This document shows, in pieces, positions 49,673 to 62,200 of a DNA stretch of 64,000 nt. Position 1 is the stretch's first letter; each line of letters starts with the position of its first letter. Position numbers and translations under genes: made by a program. Origin of the DNA: Euryodendron excelsum (Eukaryota; Streptophyta; Magnoliopsida; Ericales; Pentaphylacaceae); assembly GCA_033060915.1 (NCBI GenBank), contig CM065386.1, positions 3,217,501-3,281,500 of the forward strand, read 5' to 3'. The notes beneath the pieces were generated by a model. That model worked only from the letters and a program-made list of their open reading frames with translations, did no database searches and was not told the origin of the DNA.

Positions 49673-50370
49673 AAGGTGTAAGATGAAGCTCAGGCGACTG
49701 TTTGTTTCTGTCATTGATAATTCATTTCCATTCTCACTTGTTCATGATTCTACTGTCACCATTAGAGGGTTCTTTGCTTATGTGTGTTTTATATTCATAA
49801 GTACAAGGTCATTAAAGTTCGTATATCTTCTTCGGGCCACTTAACAATATATATGCAAGTCGTATAATCCAAGTGAGCTATGCATGAACTCCAGGAATGT
49901 GAGTTGCAGACAGCTATCAAACAGAACACATCAAGACCCATTGATGTTTAAGAAAAGCTATGGATAGGCCAGGCTGCCACCAAAAATAGTCATGCCATCA
50001 TTTTACTCCTTTTCAAATCGGGAGAGATTCATTTGCATTTGTTGTAAAATTGTTTGTCTTACATAATTTGATAACTTTATCAAATTCATATTTCATAAGA
50101 TTGAACGTTATACTATTTCAAATTTAGGATAGAGGTTCTTGCAATACTCATCGCGCTTGCCAAATTTCTAACTATTTGACAATATAATGTAACTAATTTG
50201 GTGGTCAATGTAGATGGATGACCTTTTCATATTTGATTACCTTGAAATTTGATATGCATGGTTGTTATAAAAGAATCATTTATACAACGGTCAGTTACTA
50301 CTAGGTGAAATCCGGGGGTAACAATAATAGTAAATTGCAAAATCGAGATTATGACATTAAAAAAAAATGT
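49673..50370. other. 3' UTR of gene 3 and short intergenic gap
   Basis: The first 200-300 bases are probably the gene 3 3' UTR. The rest, to the gene 4 leader, shows nothing coding. Confidence 0.4.
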
Positions 50371-51172
50371 GATCGTTAGAAGACGCGAAGAAACTCAGCT
50401 GCTGAAGCAATCATTATCGTTTCTCACAGAGGACAGAAAGATTCTCCAATTTTCTTAGACTTTTTCTCTCGTTTTTCCTGACGTAGGAAGAAATCTCGGC
50501 AATCCAAACCATTCGTAAGTAAACAGTTTCTTATCGTAAGAGCATTTCGGCAATTATATCACACGTTTACGTTATACATACAAGAAGTTAGTCCACCAAG
50601 CTTGGTATACACTACTATACAATCTCATCCAAACAAAAAAGGAAAAAACAAAGTGGATTCTGTTTGCTGGGCTCTGTTTGGCTGCTAAGAAAATAGAGAC
50701 AAATTGAAGTATGCAGCAAATTCCACGTTTTGCATTGCCTGCAGTTAGGCCGTTACAGAATGTAAAGCTTTCTTTAGTTTGACTTGGTTATTATTCTACT
50801 GTCTTTGGAGCCAACAAATATGAGGTTCAAAAAAAAAATTTCTTTTGTTCTCTTTCTGTCACTTTCTCGGCAACCAAACTTGATTGTGACTCATTCTGTG
50901 GGCTCGTGACAGTTCAGTCGGTCTGTCATTGCTTGTTCAAAAAACCAAATCGATGGCAAACATTTGTTTCAGACTTCCAGTTATGCTTTTTCTTCCATTT
51001 TCAATCACTTCCTCAGCAATGAAACAAATCATTATCTATTCTATTGAATCCTCATTCAATTCACACATTCTGCTTTTACTTCCATTTGTGTTCCAAACTT
51101 TATTTTTTGATACAGACTGATTGATTGCTCTGTCAGTTTAATTGTGACATTACATATAGTTGACTGCATCAT
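50371..51172 (+). other. 5' leader of gene 4 with a leader intron (predicted)
   Basis: A CT-rich leader at about 50380-50514 ends with a strong donor (ATTC/GTAAGT, intron from 50515). A candidate acceptor TACATATAG ends at 51159, 13 bases before the start codon at 51173. An intron in the 5' leader would explain the 800-base spacing. The splice sites are predicted from consensus only. Confidence 0.45.
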
Positions 51173-54087
51173 ATGGAGAGCACTGGAGTTGGAGCTTTTC
51201 CAAGGAACAGGACATTTGGGAGCTATGTTGATGCAAGCTCTGGTTTGAATTCGGGTTCAAGCTCAAAAGCTGATGCTTACGTAGACGATGATGGGTGGTG
51301 CTTGGCATTGATATCTTGCATTAAAATTGTCGTTTGTTTCGCGACGATGATGGTTACTACTTTCTTATGGACTTTGATCATGCTTGTGCTACTTCCATGG
51401 CCATGTCAGAGGATCAAGCAGGGTAATATCTATGGACATGTGACTGGTAGATTGCTGGTAACCCACTAATCTTTCGTTCGGAATCATGGATTAAATGTTC
51501 TGTAATTTCATGTTGTATAGCTCTGATTTCGATTTATTACTTCGTTTGCCATGATAATGTTCTGTAAACCCTCCTATTCAGCCTTGTTCCATTTTGTTGT
51601 TCTGAACTCTACATGTTGTGATACTTGAGGAATTGTTTGTGCTTTTAGATGTCAAAGAATTTGATTTGTTGAATGCAGATGTGGATTCTTGGGAATCCTA
51701 TGAAGGTAGAAGGTGTCGAGTACTCCAACGAAAGGGCAGTTTATATCTGTAATCACGCGTCCCTAATTGACACTTTCCTTATAATGTGGTTGATTCCCAC
51801 AGGCACCATTGGCATCGCAAAGAAAGGGGTATGGATCTCTGCATTAATGCCTTACTTTAACGATTAGCAGATTCTAAGTAAAAATATTAATTATTTTTTC
51901 CCAGATCATATGGTACCCACTATTTGGACAGCTTTATGCATTAGCAAACCATCTCCTTATTGATTGCTCCAATCCAAGCGCAGCCATTGAGTCCATGAAA
52001 GAGGTATATATATATATATTTATTTATATAGTTCTTCTCAAAAATCTATGGTGTTTGTTACTAACAAGTGATCTTTCTTTGTACTGGGGTCAGGCTGCTT
52101 GTGCAATTGTCAAGAACAATCTGTCTGTGATCATTTTTCCCGAGGGAACCAGGTCCAATAATGGAAGGCTACTCCCATTTAAAAAGGCAATTTCTCTAAC
52201 TTTGACTTTCTTTTCCTTTATACTTGTACTAGTAGTGAATTCTTGTTATGCGCGGCTAAATAATAAAAATTTAAATTTTATTTTTGATATATTTATATCT
52301 ATTCATAACTTAAACAAATATAATAATTAATAAGTACGCATCGTCCATAGTTTATTAGTAAATTAAAAAAAAATTGAAGGATTTGAAGTACTTGAACTAG
52401 GCTAAGACTCAATAAAACACAATAATTTATAACTATCCCATTAATTTATCACCACCAGATTAACTATAAATTCTGGCATATTTTCGGTTGTTTGGAAATG
52501 GGATGGGTTTGCTTCAGTTTGGAGAGACATTGGTATTTGTGAAAAAATTCTATCCTTACTCAATTTCTATACAAAAAACTTTATCAAAATGATGGGATAG
52601 TGGTTTTTAAAAAGATAATGATCTATATACATGTAAAATGTGTATAAAAAAATATACAAAATGAACTATATAGTTAAACAAAAGTCTGAAAAATATGCTA
52701 TTTACCTATAAAATTGCCACTACTAATATCATTTTGGGCCAAGATTCAATATAAAATATTGGAGAAATATGTAAGAAATGAAAAAAGATATCAATTAAGA
52801 GATAGAAAACTCGGTCAATTAAAAAAGATACAAAAAGATTAAAATATCAATATGTAAATATGTCAATGAAGAGATAGGCAAAATACAAAAAGAGAAATGT
52901 GTGGTGGCATGCTTCACAAGCAAAGAAGGCAGTTTAAGAGATAAATAAGGACAAAAACAAAGTTATGCGCAAAGAGAGAAAAAGAGAATGAGTAATGAAA
53001 GACTTACATGCAGAAATGTATGATAGTATTCTTTACATGCAAAGTAGACAGTTAAAAGAGATAAATAAACACAAAAATAGAGAAAGAGAAAGAGAAAGAG
53101 CAATGAAAGATTTACATGCAAAAAATTCAGCAAGCAAAAAAGATGAGTGAGAATATAAAAAAAATGAGACAAAAAACATGCAAAGGACGGCCAAAATGTG
53201 TAATGGGTGTTTTGGAACCCTAATATTGTAGTAGGTGTGTTTTTTACCTTTTAGAATTTATAGTTTGACTTATGAAATACATTTTAAGAAATTATGATTG
53301 CATTGACAGACCAAATGTAGATCCATATAATTATATAAAATTTTAGAAAATTATGAGTGTAGTGATAGACTTTACCAAATATAAATTCACACGATCATAT
53401 AAAAGGAGTAAATTAAAGAATACAAAATATAAATTCATATAACCATATAAATCGTTGATAGGGTTTACCAAATATAGATTCATATAATTACATAAAATTT
53501 TAGAAAATTATGACATTGATAGGCTTTACCAGATATAAATTCATATAATTACATAAAAGGAATAAATTCAAAAATTTTATTTCTTAACTAATCAAAGTTT
53601 AAAATTCAAAAATTAAGTTTTTAAATCATTAAAGTGCAACATGTGTTATTACAATATTAAAAAATTTTAAAATTTGTTAAAATTAGATTGAAATTTTTAA
53701 GAGCAAAATCTCTTATTATATTGTTATAATATATAGTACATATGTATAGGTAGATACTGCTTTCTCGCTGAAGCTCAAAGCTATAATTTATGATTTCCCT
53801 TGCAGGGTTTTATTCACTTGGCATTGCAATCGGAGCTCCCGATTGTTCCAATTGTCCTGACGGGTACCCATCTAGCATGGAGGAAAGACAGCTTACATGT
53901 TCGGCCGGCGCCTCTAACTGTGAAGTATCTTCCTCCAATTAAGACCGATGATTGGACTTCCAACAAGATTGAGTACTATGTAAAAATGGTTCATGATGTT
54001 TATGTAAAACATTTACCAGAATCGCAAAGGCCTCTTGTATTAGAAGTAGGAGAAGGTGGTTCTGGCAAAAGTACATCACATTCATAG
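51173..54087 (+). CDS. 1-acyl-sn-glycerol-3-phosphate acyltransferase (LPAAT, coconut type)
   Basis: Exons 51173-51457, 51679-51828, 51905-52003, 52094-52186 and 53806-54087, all phase 0, give 302 residues, close to the about 308 of coconut LPAAT. The enzyme acylates the sn-2 position of lysophosphatidic acid to make phosphatidic acid, a step in membrane-lipid and oil synthesis, probably at the ER. Visible: a Ser-rich N-terminus, one or two membrane segments (about 43-75), the catalytic H(X)4D motif NHASLID (120-126), the glycerophosphate-binding FPEGTRS (193-199) and IVPIVLTG (222-229), followed by THLAWRKDSLHVRPAP. This subgroup (coconut, meadowfoam) includes enzymes favouring unusual acyl groups; the substrate here cannot be told from sequence alone. 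Intron 4 begins GC instead of GT. No broken motif is seen, so the gene looks functional. Confidence 0.9.
52187..53805 (+). other. GC-AG intron 4 of the LPAAT gene, with minisatellites
   Basis: Exon 4 must end after PFKK and exon 5 starts GFIHLAL, as in the family, which places the donor at AAAAAG/GCAATT; no GT lies close by. The acceptor is TTGCAG at 53805. This intron is 1.6 kb against 76-221 bases for the others. It contains two tandem repeats: a unit of about 118 bases starting CAAAG.AG.CAGTT at 52921 and 53039, and one of about 150 bases with TTTACCA.ATATA.ATTCA and ATATAAAATTTTAGAAAATTATGA blocks at about 53305-53415 and 53455-53570. Confidence 0.7.
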
Positions 54088-54520
54088 CTGATCTGGTACC
54101 TCTGCCATTTGTGTATATTTTCTTCAGTTGAATCTCAAGAACTTGGGACATTCCATGTCAAAAAGCCATGAAAAAGCATCATTGTAACTTAGTTTTCAGA
54201 AGATTAGCTCAGTAGCTGTTGCCGTCTGGCTGCGATTTGATAAAGCGATTATTCTTTTACCATTCTCATTTTCTTGTGTGAAGTTGGCTGGTTGTATGAT
54301 TTTTCTTCCCAATATCATATGTAGCCTGCAGTGGATATTTTGTGTTGTCTAGATGGTTTTGAATTAGCTCATTTGAAGGCAAGTGGAGGGATGAACAGAA
54401 GCAACAGCTAGTCTAGATCATTTATATCATGATCCAGAATCTTCTAATGGACCATTAGTTCTTCATTTTGTCTTTTCATGGTGTTGACAGTATTTCTTTT
54501 GAGTTTGGTCAGAGCTCGCT

Positions 54521-54965
54521 TAGGGATGACAATGAATCAAGTTTGGATCGGGAATTCTTGCTCTATTCCTGCCAGTCTCGCTTAACTCATCTCTACACTC
54601 TTCTCATTCCATCTCCTTTCATTTATGTTAGTATTTTTTTAAATACATCATGGATAAAGCATGTGAAAAAAAACACAAAAAATAAAAAATAAATAAAAAT
54701 AAAAATATTTTAATAAGATATTTACATATAAAAAATAAATATATGTATAAATGGAACGGGTTATTGCGTCTTGTCTAAAACACTGTCCCACCCTAATATC
54801 ACCCCATATCCTTTCCAATAAAGAATTGGATAATTTTATAATTTATTTCAAAAAAATTATAATATAAAATTAAGTTTTTTAAATAATAAAAAATTATCCA
54901 ATTCTTTATTTTGTATTCTCAACTTCAACTAGAGATTAATTGTTTAATTCACATTGTCATTCTGA
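54521..54965. repeat. Small dispersed repeat with nested foldback
   Basis: Ends AGGGATGACAATGAATC and CATTGTCATTCTG are near-complementary. Inside, AATAAAGAATTGGATAATTT (from 54817) is matched by its exact complement ending at 54910, a hairpin with arms of about 20 bases. The GC-richer flanks (CGGGCCGGGG near 54973) resemble the element at 14430-14965. It lies upstream of the gene 5 leader. Confidence 0.4.
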
Positions 54966-55890
54966 ATTTTTCCCGGGCCGGGGTTCAAGTGCTATCCCTA
55001 GTCCAGCCCGAATAATTGAACATGTATTAGGTTGGCCCAAAAACTTATCCCACTTTCTTACAAAAACGAATTGTCGGGTCGACGTCGGACCATACCTCTC
55101 TCTCTCCGCCCCGTGCCCGTGCGACTCTCCTCAAAAACCAAACTGCGACGCCGCTTTTTTCTCTCTCCTCCGTCATCCCTTCCTCTCTCCTCCGTCCAAC
55201 AATAAATTTCTATCTAGGTTTTAATTTTCAGATTGCTGCCTCTCAATACAATAATCTTCAATTTCACTTTATTGCTCCTCCCAAACCACCGAACGCTCCC
55301 CAAAGGTACGATCTTTCTCAAACCCTAGCATCATATCTATATATACATATATATGCACACACATGCGTATCGTAGTTTTGTATATACTAGTATTTTTGTC
55401 ATCGCATGGTAGCTTCCTTTGAATCAAATCGCTACATAGAACCAATGACTGAAAATTTGTTGCATGTCTCTTGAATGCTTTTAAAAACTTCGGATTTTCA
55501 TGTGTGGTGGGTTACTGATTTTTTAATCTATGCAAGTTCTGTTCTTTTTCACTTATTATCACTCAGGTGGGTTAGTTTCTCAATTTTAATTTTTGATTTT
55601 CGCTTTTTGCCTGTTATTATAATAATGTCGAAGGTCTAATATTTCTGCTTGTTTTGACGATATTCGGAGCTTTTTCTTCTTGAATGAATCATGGGTCAAG
55701 TAACTAGTGAATGAAATATGCAAACGATGTTCTGTCAGCTGAAAGTAAAGCTGATTGGGTAATGATATGAAAACCATATTGTGACAATGTTCTGTTAATT
55801 TATACATATGTTGGAATGTTTTCTTTTGTAATTTTTGGTTTTATTTGCCTTGATCGATGGGTGACGATATGGATATACAGTATTCTGTTA

Positions 55891-55958
<68 letters not shown>

Positions 55959-56299
55959 GTGTAAATTGCTACGTCATTAAAATTTTAAAATGGAAATAAA
56001 AATTATCAATGCATTCATTGCATGCATCCATTATATGGAAAACGGTATGTTGGTGTAGTGGAGATAAAGACTCAACCATGAGGTTTCTTTAATGGACAAT
56101 TAAAAATGTAATGGGGAGGGTACAGTGACTAAATTCAGGTTTAAGTATAGGGTGAGTTTAGTCTATCTGATAGATACACCGTTTTCAATATCATGCTATG
56201 CATTAGTTTGTTTGTTTCGACTTTACACAGATTTCCCTCTCTTGTCTACAGGGAAGAAGAGCATAACAAATTTTGCAAAAATACTAGGACTTCCGGAAG
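54966..56299 (+). other. Promoter and 5' leader of gene 5, with leader intron
   Basis: A site-II-like GGCCCA (about 55034) precedes a CT-rich leader (55097-55305). A donor AAAG/GTACG starts an intron at 55306, and the acceptor TTGTCTACAG ends at 56251, leaving 48 bases of leader exon before the ATG at 56300. The intron contains a (GT)n(GA)n microsatellite. Predicted from consensus and spacing. Confidence 0.55.
55899..55959. repeat. (GT)n(GA)n microsatellite in the gene 5 leader intron
   Basis: About 22 GT units with one GC interruption run into about 7 GA units, preceded by ATATAT. Confidence 0.9.
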
Positions 56300-57556
56300 A
56301 TGAACGAAGTCAACCAGGCAAACAACTCCAATGCTCCACTGAACATCCCTGTGAAGCGAAAACGAGGTCGCCCACGTAAGGATCAAAGCCTAAATCGTAG
56401 GGAGGGTGCTCAGATGCCACCTGGATTTGAAGGGGTTAAGGGAAACCAGCCTCGTCAACTAGATGCCATTGAAGTTGCTAACGATAGCATCGTGGGCCAA
56501 GCAGTTACAGGTGTAGTCGATGCAGCATTTGATGCTGGTTATTTGCTTAGTGTTCGTATTGGCAACTCCAATACCAGTCTCAGGGGTGTTGTTTTCAAGC
56601 CAGGACATTATGTTCCTATCTCATCACAAAATGATGTGGCCCCACATGTTCAAATGATTAGAAGAAATGAAATTCCCCTCCCAATTGATAACCGAAATTG
56701 GCTGCATGGCCGTCGCCCTCGATCCAAAGAGAGGAATGAGCAACACGGCAATCTTCGTAGAGTTGAAACTGGTCCTTTATTGGATGGATCACCTCCTGCA
56801 ACTGGATTTGCTCCTCAAACTGCTGATCTGGTGGCTTCAAAAGGCAAACATGTGTTACCAGCGTCAGCCTGTGCTGTCCCTCCTGTGGGCTTGAGAGGCA
56901 CTGTGGTGCCTGTTGTACTCCAGCCAGTCAATTCATCAAATGGATTGCTACCTATCAACCAATTACCTCCAGTTCCATCCCAAGCTGGTCATATAGCCGC
57001 CCCAAAACACAAACAGGTGCAGACAGTTGCAAGCCAAATGCTACCCTCACAACCCCAGGCCAGCCACGAGGTAACACCAGGAGGCATGCAGAATGAAAAG
57101 GATCCTTTCCATCAAGGTGCAGGACAAGTCTTGTGCAGGGAAGAAGTTAAGTCAACGAAACAGATGGGGGTATCAGCACCATACGAAGTTAATAAGAGCG
57201 TCCAAGTTTCTTCACAATCATCTGAAACACACACTGAGGATGTGGCAGCTGGTAAATCATCAGCAAAAGATTCTGGCCTTAGAGACATTGAAAACATGAA
57301 TGAGCCTCTCTTTGTAGAGCCCCTGCAAGCTATACGTTCTGATAATCATAACCAATCTGAAGCTGTTCCCAAGCCTTCTGAGAAAAGCAAAATTGGCAGA
57401 ATGTCTGAGCTGTTGCAGGTAAAGCCAAACTTACACTAAAAGATTTAGTACCTCGAATAGTTTGTTATGGACGTTGAAATTCTTTGACATAAATGCTGAA
57501 ATCGAACTCTTTGTCAACAGGCTTTACAGGAAAATATGACAGAACCAGGTGCCTAG
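56300..57556 (+). CDS. AT-hook motif protein, 384 residues
   Basis: Two coding exons, 56300-57418 and 57521-57556, phase 0 with a GT-AG intron. A canonical AT-hook, KRKRGRPRK (residues 19-27, GRP core 23-25), would bind the minor groove of AT-rich DNA. It is followed by a conserved block (about residues 63-128) containing IVGQAVTGVVDAAFDAGYLL, RGVVFKPGHYVP and DVAPHVQMIRRNEIP. The rest is low-complexity, rich in Pro, Gln, Ser and Val. This matches the plant AT-hook proteins related to Arabidopsis At5g54930, distinct from the AHL family because no PPC/DUF296 domain is visible. It is probably a nuclear DNA- or chromatin-binding protein; its targets are unknown. The start is the first ATG after the leader acceptor and restores the conserved N-terminus. 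Confidence 0.85.
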
Positions 57557-59207
57557 AGTCGAAAACATGGCCACAAAAACTGATATTGGGGATTAGGAAA
57601 CTGTTCAGTCAAATACTCAAGCATGTTTATTCTCTGCCTTGAACTTGTGTATAGCATCATTTTCTCTATATCACCACCAGAGCTGTGCCAGAACAATCCT
57701 GCCAAATCCTAGAGTTCTTGTGAAGGTTCTGGAACTGAATTTGAGGAAAGGCTGGATACAGAACTTTGTTCTATTGAAACCTCAAAGTACCAGAAGAACT
57801 AATGTTAGTTTAAACTATTCTGACTTGGATTTGTAAGTTTAGGAGGGGGGAGGAAAACTAACTTCTTTTTTGTCATTTGGTAGTTGTAATCTAGTCATCG
57901 TAAAAGCCTAGCATGCTGCCAACTCTGTGCATTGCTTCTACAGTTTAACTATTAAGTATTAAAGTGAATTTGTGAGAGACAGTGACCAGAGCCATTCCTG
58001 TTTGTGGTTTAGGTTTTGGATGTTCTAGTGATCTTCAAGTTGCGGATTATATTGTGTTACACAAGTCTATTCCTGTGGAGAGTTGCTGGAGGAGTGGATA
58101 GACATGGTGGTAGGAAGGTTTACTATAGAATACACTGTCTACGGTAGGGCATAAATTGGATTTAGCCGTATGGCGTAAACTGTTTCTTCGGATTGTTGGA
58201 CATATATATATACAAATATGTATGTATGTATGTCTGTAAATATGTGGGAAGATCTTCTGATTGTGCTTTTCTATGTGTTCAGTTCTTGCTGATTGGACTT
58301 TTGTTTTGATTGGACTTTTGTATGTGCATTGCAAGTTTTTTGATGAAAAGCAAGGCCTGATACAAAGAATTTAGGTGTTTCATGTCCGTAAAAAGGAGAA
58401 TAATCCCGTTCAAATTTACTCATTAGACAGAGAGTGTTGGTTCATTTAGATTGAGCTAACTCAAGCAGCTGCAACAATGATGGCCAATCCATTGGCTCTT
58501 CAACATGCCATCCATGGCATGTTGTGCAGTACAATGGCAGGCTTAGTATGTCCCTGTAAATTCATCATTAATAACATTTCAGAGATATAGCCACCATAAT
58601 TTCACTGTTACCAAGCAGCCAAAACTGGGTTAGCGGGTGGACTACTTGCTTCATTTGAATTGCTTGTAGGAATAAAATATTATAGACTTTCTGCTTGCAA
58701 GAATGTCTACAGTTCCAACATCCCAGCTCGGCAAAGTAACAGAACTTGAAAAGAAATGAAATATCCCAGCTTGGAAAAGTAACAGAAATTGAAGAGAAAT
58801 GAAAAAACTCCAATAATTTCAAGTTTATGATCCTCAGTTTGTACATAGACATTTTGCTCATATTGCATCCAAAAAGGGCATGAACACAAAATAATGGAAA
58901 ATCATTACAAATAATGATACTCTCAGAATTAAAAAACAGAAGGCTCTTCAAACCAGAAAAATTTAGGCTTTTCCCTTTACTAAGATTGCTAAAACTGGCA
59001 TAGGTCTACAAATTCCATTTTACATAAAGAATATCCCACAATTTTCAAAGACCAATAAAACTTGCTCTTGGACCAGGCTTCAGAGTGTCTAATCCCTATC
59101 ATCACATAGAAGACTACACCCCTCAATGATGATTCTCAATTGAACTAGCTATAGTCAAAATTTTGGCGGAAAGAAAAAATTTTAGGTGATCATAAATGAA
59201 AACATAT
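57557..59207. other. Convergent 3' regions of genes 5 and 6
   Basis: 57557 to about 58050 is probably the 3' UTR of gene 5 on the plus strand. The 3' UTR of gene 6 should run from 59207 downward on the minus strand. It includes a 43-base tandem duplication (TCCCAGCTCGGCAAAGTAAC at 58721, near-copy at 58764). A 127-codon minus-strand open frame here (58568-58951) is hydrophobic, lacks any recognised motif and sits in this presumed UTR, so it is not called as a gene. TATG repeats lie near 58204-58232. Confidence 0.45.
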
Positions 59208-62200
59208 TTACGGACACTTGGTGTTGAAGATACCATTAGAGACTGTGTTTGGAAAGGGACGAATAACAGGGAATGGAGGCTGCGGAAGGGGGATGTGGCT
59301 TTGCGCCGCAAATGGCTGCTGTCCACCAGCTATAAAAGGTGGAGTCGCGCACAGCTGCAACACTTGAGCTGCTGCACTTCCTGCAATTAATATTGAATTT
59401 TGCTTCAGTGAGACATGCTAGCCATTGAATTTGCAAATAGCTTCCTCATAAATCTCACATCTAATCTAAATGCACAAATAGCCAAAAAATTCAGGGTGAA
59501 AAAATCAACCACTGTATAGGCACAATATCGATTTTATTGGTCCCCAAAGAGCTTCAACTTTCACAATTTCTTGCAATCAAAATGGTAACACTAGATTCTC
59601 CTTTTTCTCTTTTCTTTACTTGCAGAAGTAATTATATATTTAGCTATAAAACTTATATTTCAAGCCTTACATATGATCCATGGAGTTGCCTCTCCAAAAT
59701 GTTCATTTCAGAGTGAAAAACTCTTAGATGGGCTCCACACTAACCATATGAACTAGTTGAGAAAAAGTCAAGCTAACCACATACATAGGGTATATAGCTG
59801 TGCGCCTTGGAGGAAAAGCCTTACTCTTCACAGCACACATACATGAATGCGTCAAAACGAGTTTTATTAGTGCAGCCTTCCAAATAAAGGACTTGAAATT
59901 TTCAGGTTAACCTAATGGAGTAATGATTATAGATTGTTGCCACATTGTGGTAACTTCATGGTGCTAAAAATTCTTGTTAGGCTAAGATAAATCACACTAG
60001 ATTTCTTCCCATCTATGCATCTTTATATAGGAATGAACCAAAACTTTATGTAATATTTTTGAATAATTAACCATGTTTTGTTGTGTTCAGACCTTGGTGC
60101 TTAGGAAGATGGCCCTGATGTGGAGTCAGCAAAGGACAGATTTGAGAGAAAGATGCCGCACCCTGATTCACATCCTTCAAGTTGACATAGAAGGCAAATT
60201 AAGCAATCAGTATTTTGCATGGTAAAAGATACAAGGCACAAAAAGGGAAAATATGGATGGGGAGAGACAAGAGAAATAAAGGCATGAAAACAAGATAGGA
60301 TAGTGAAAACAAGCTATAAGACAATAAGTTCAAGCAAGATTGCATTTGGATAAGCATGAGCAAGAACTATTTGGGGTTAAAGACGCAGAGACCCTCAGGA
60401 TTTTGTTTCACCAGATGCCAATAGGCTTAAATTAGCAGACTTCACAAATAGCTGAACTTTTGAAGATACAGTTTATCACCGAAAAGTGATGTACATAACA
60501 AGAACAGTGCTCTTTAACGACTCAGTTCAACTTAGTTAAGTTCAGCTCAACAGAAGTACAGTACTAAAATTTCCTCTTCCCTCATTTTAGCCAAAGTTTG
60601 ATTCAATCACTTTGGCCAAAGTGTGATTTGAGTATAAATGTCAATTGGTTTCATGCAAATGAAACCTGTTCAGCCCAACACAAAGGAACAGCTAACATCC
60701 ATTTGTACCAAGTAAATGGAGTTCACCAGCAAGTAACATGCATAAGAACTTTAAGATAAATTGTAATACAATAAATCACGGACACAAAAATTCACTTATG
60801 CACAAAAAGTTTGAAATAAAAGAATGAATCTCAGCATCTCCCACCTCCAGGAACGAAAAACCCAACTGTATATATATGTATAACTATACATAATGTATAT
60901 GTATAAGGATGAAAGTTGTTTCATATCCTCAATTGCAGTGCTTTTACAGTGACATTGATAGTACAAACAACTCTTTCCCTGGACATACCAAACGGTGAGT
61001 GCAATTGGCTTGGTAGCAAAATATATGGTCTACTATCATTTACTCAAAATCTTCTCATTGTAGTTTCTCCCTTGGTATCACTACTAGGTTACTTTCCATA
61101 CTATGGGACATAAATGCAGATTTTATTGCAGCTTCAGCTACCATTCTTTCGTATTAGTCCCTTTAATTAACATTTCAAAATGGTATAATAGCCTGTCAGG
61201 CAATTTTTTTAAGTTGCACAGAATGAGCATATCTTACATGAGAAACTGGATGCATGTAAACAAGCTGCCCCAGTCGTCCAACCATAACCTGAGAATATCA
61301 ATATCCAATTAGCAATGAAATAGTCAAGGCATCTCTTGACCCTGTTGCACAGCACAAAAATAACCAATACGAAGAAAACAGCAGCAAGGATGGGTGACTA
61401 AAATCCCTCCACTACTTACGTTTTGGGAATTTGGATGCATGTAGGCAGCCCCTGCCTGGATAGAATGATGATGCTGACCAGCATATCTTATTGGCTGAGT
61501 CCTGCTCCCCATGTGTCCAATAATCTGTACCCAGAAAAGAAAATTCCAGTAAGAAACATTTTCCCTTGACATTTGAACACTTCACAAGGCACTTGATACA
61601 GCTTGTTGATGACATTGAATGTAAGTCAAACACGTAGCCACTAAGGTATGCTAAAATTGGAGAACTGTAACATAAAACAAATCCAGAGGGTGTCGACAAT
61701 TTTTGGCTTTTCCACTTTACTAGTACTTTTCTCCTTTTATTGATAAATACTTCTCTAAGTTATGCCCATAATCATAGTAGGCTAATTAGTAATGCATCAA
61801 AAAATTTAGTACAGAGTACCATGTTCTGGGCATAGAAGAGGCATATTGTAATAATTGGAGACCTATAAAATTGATAAATGAAACAAAACTTCCGAAGTGT
61901 TCCAAAGCAGACAGTGAGGCCAACCTATAAATTACAAGGTATGGGCTACAAAATTTGATGATGGGCAAAGAATTTGTTGTCCTGCTCTCCTATGTGTGAT
62001 TGTGAATACGTAGGTAGAGCCTTAGAGGAAGAAGGGAGGGGGTGGAAATGGGTGTTGAGGGAAGAACGTTATGGTCAGTCCAAAACCAAAAAGAATGAAA
62101 CAAACGCCTTTGGCTGTAAAAATCTCATTATCTGACTCAGGGTTTTCTCTTTAAGTCATCAGGTTTGCAGAGTTTCTCCCAGGCTCGGAGCCTGGGACCA

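Noticed and set aside
58568..58951. 127-codon minus-strand frame
   Set aside because: Lies in the presumed 3' UTR of gene 6 and includes a 43-base tandem duplication.
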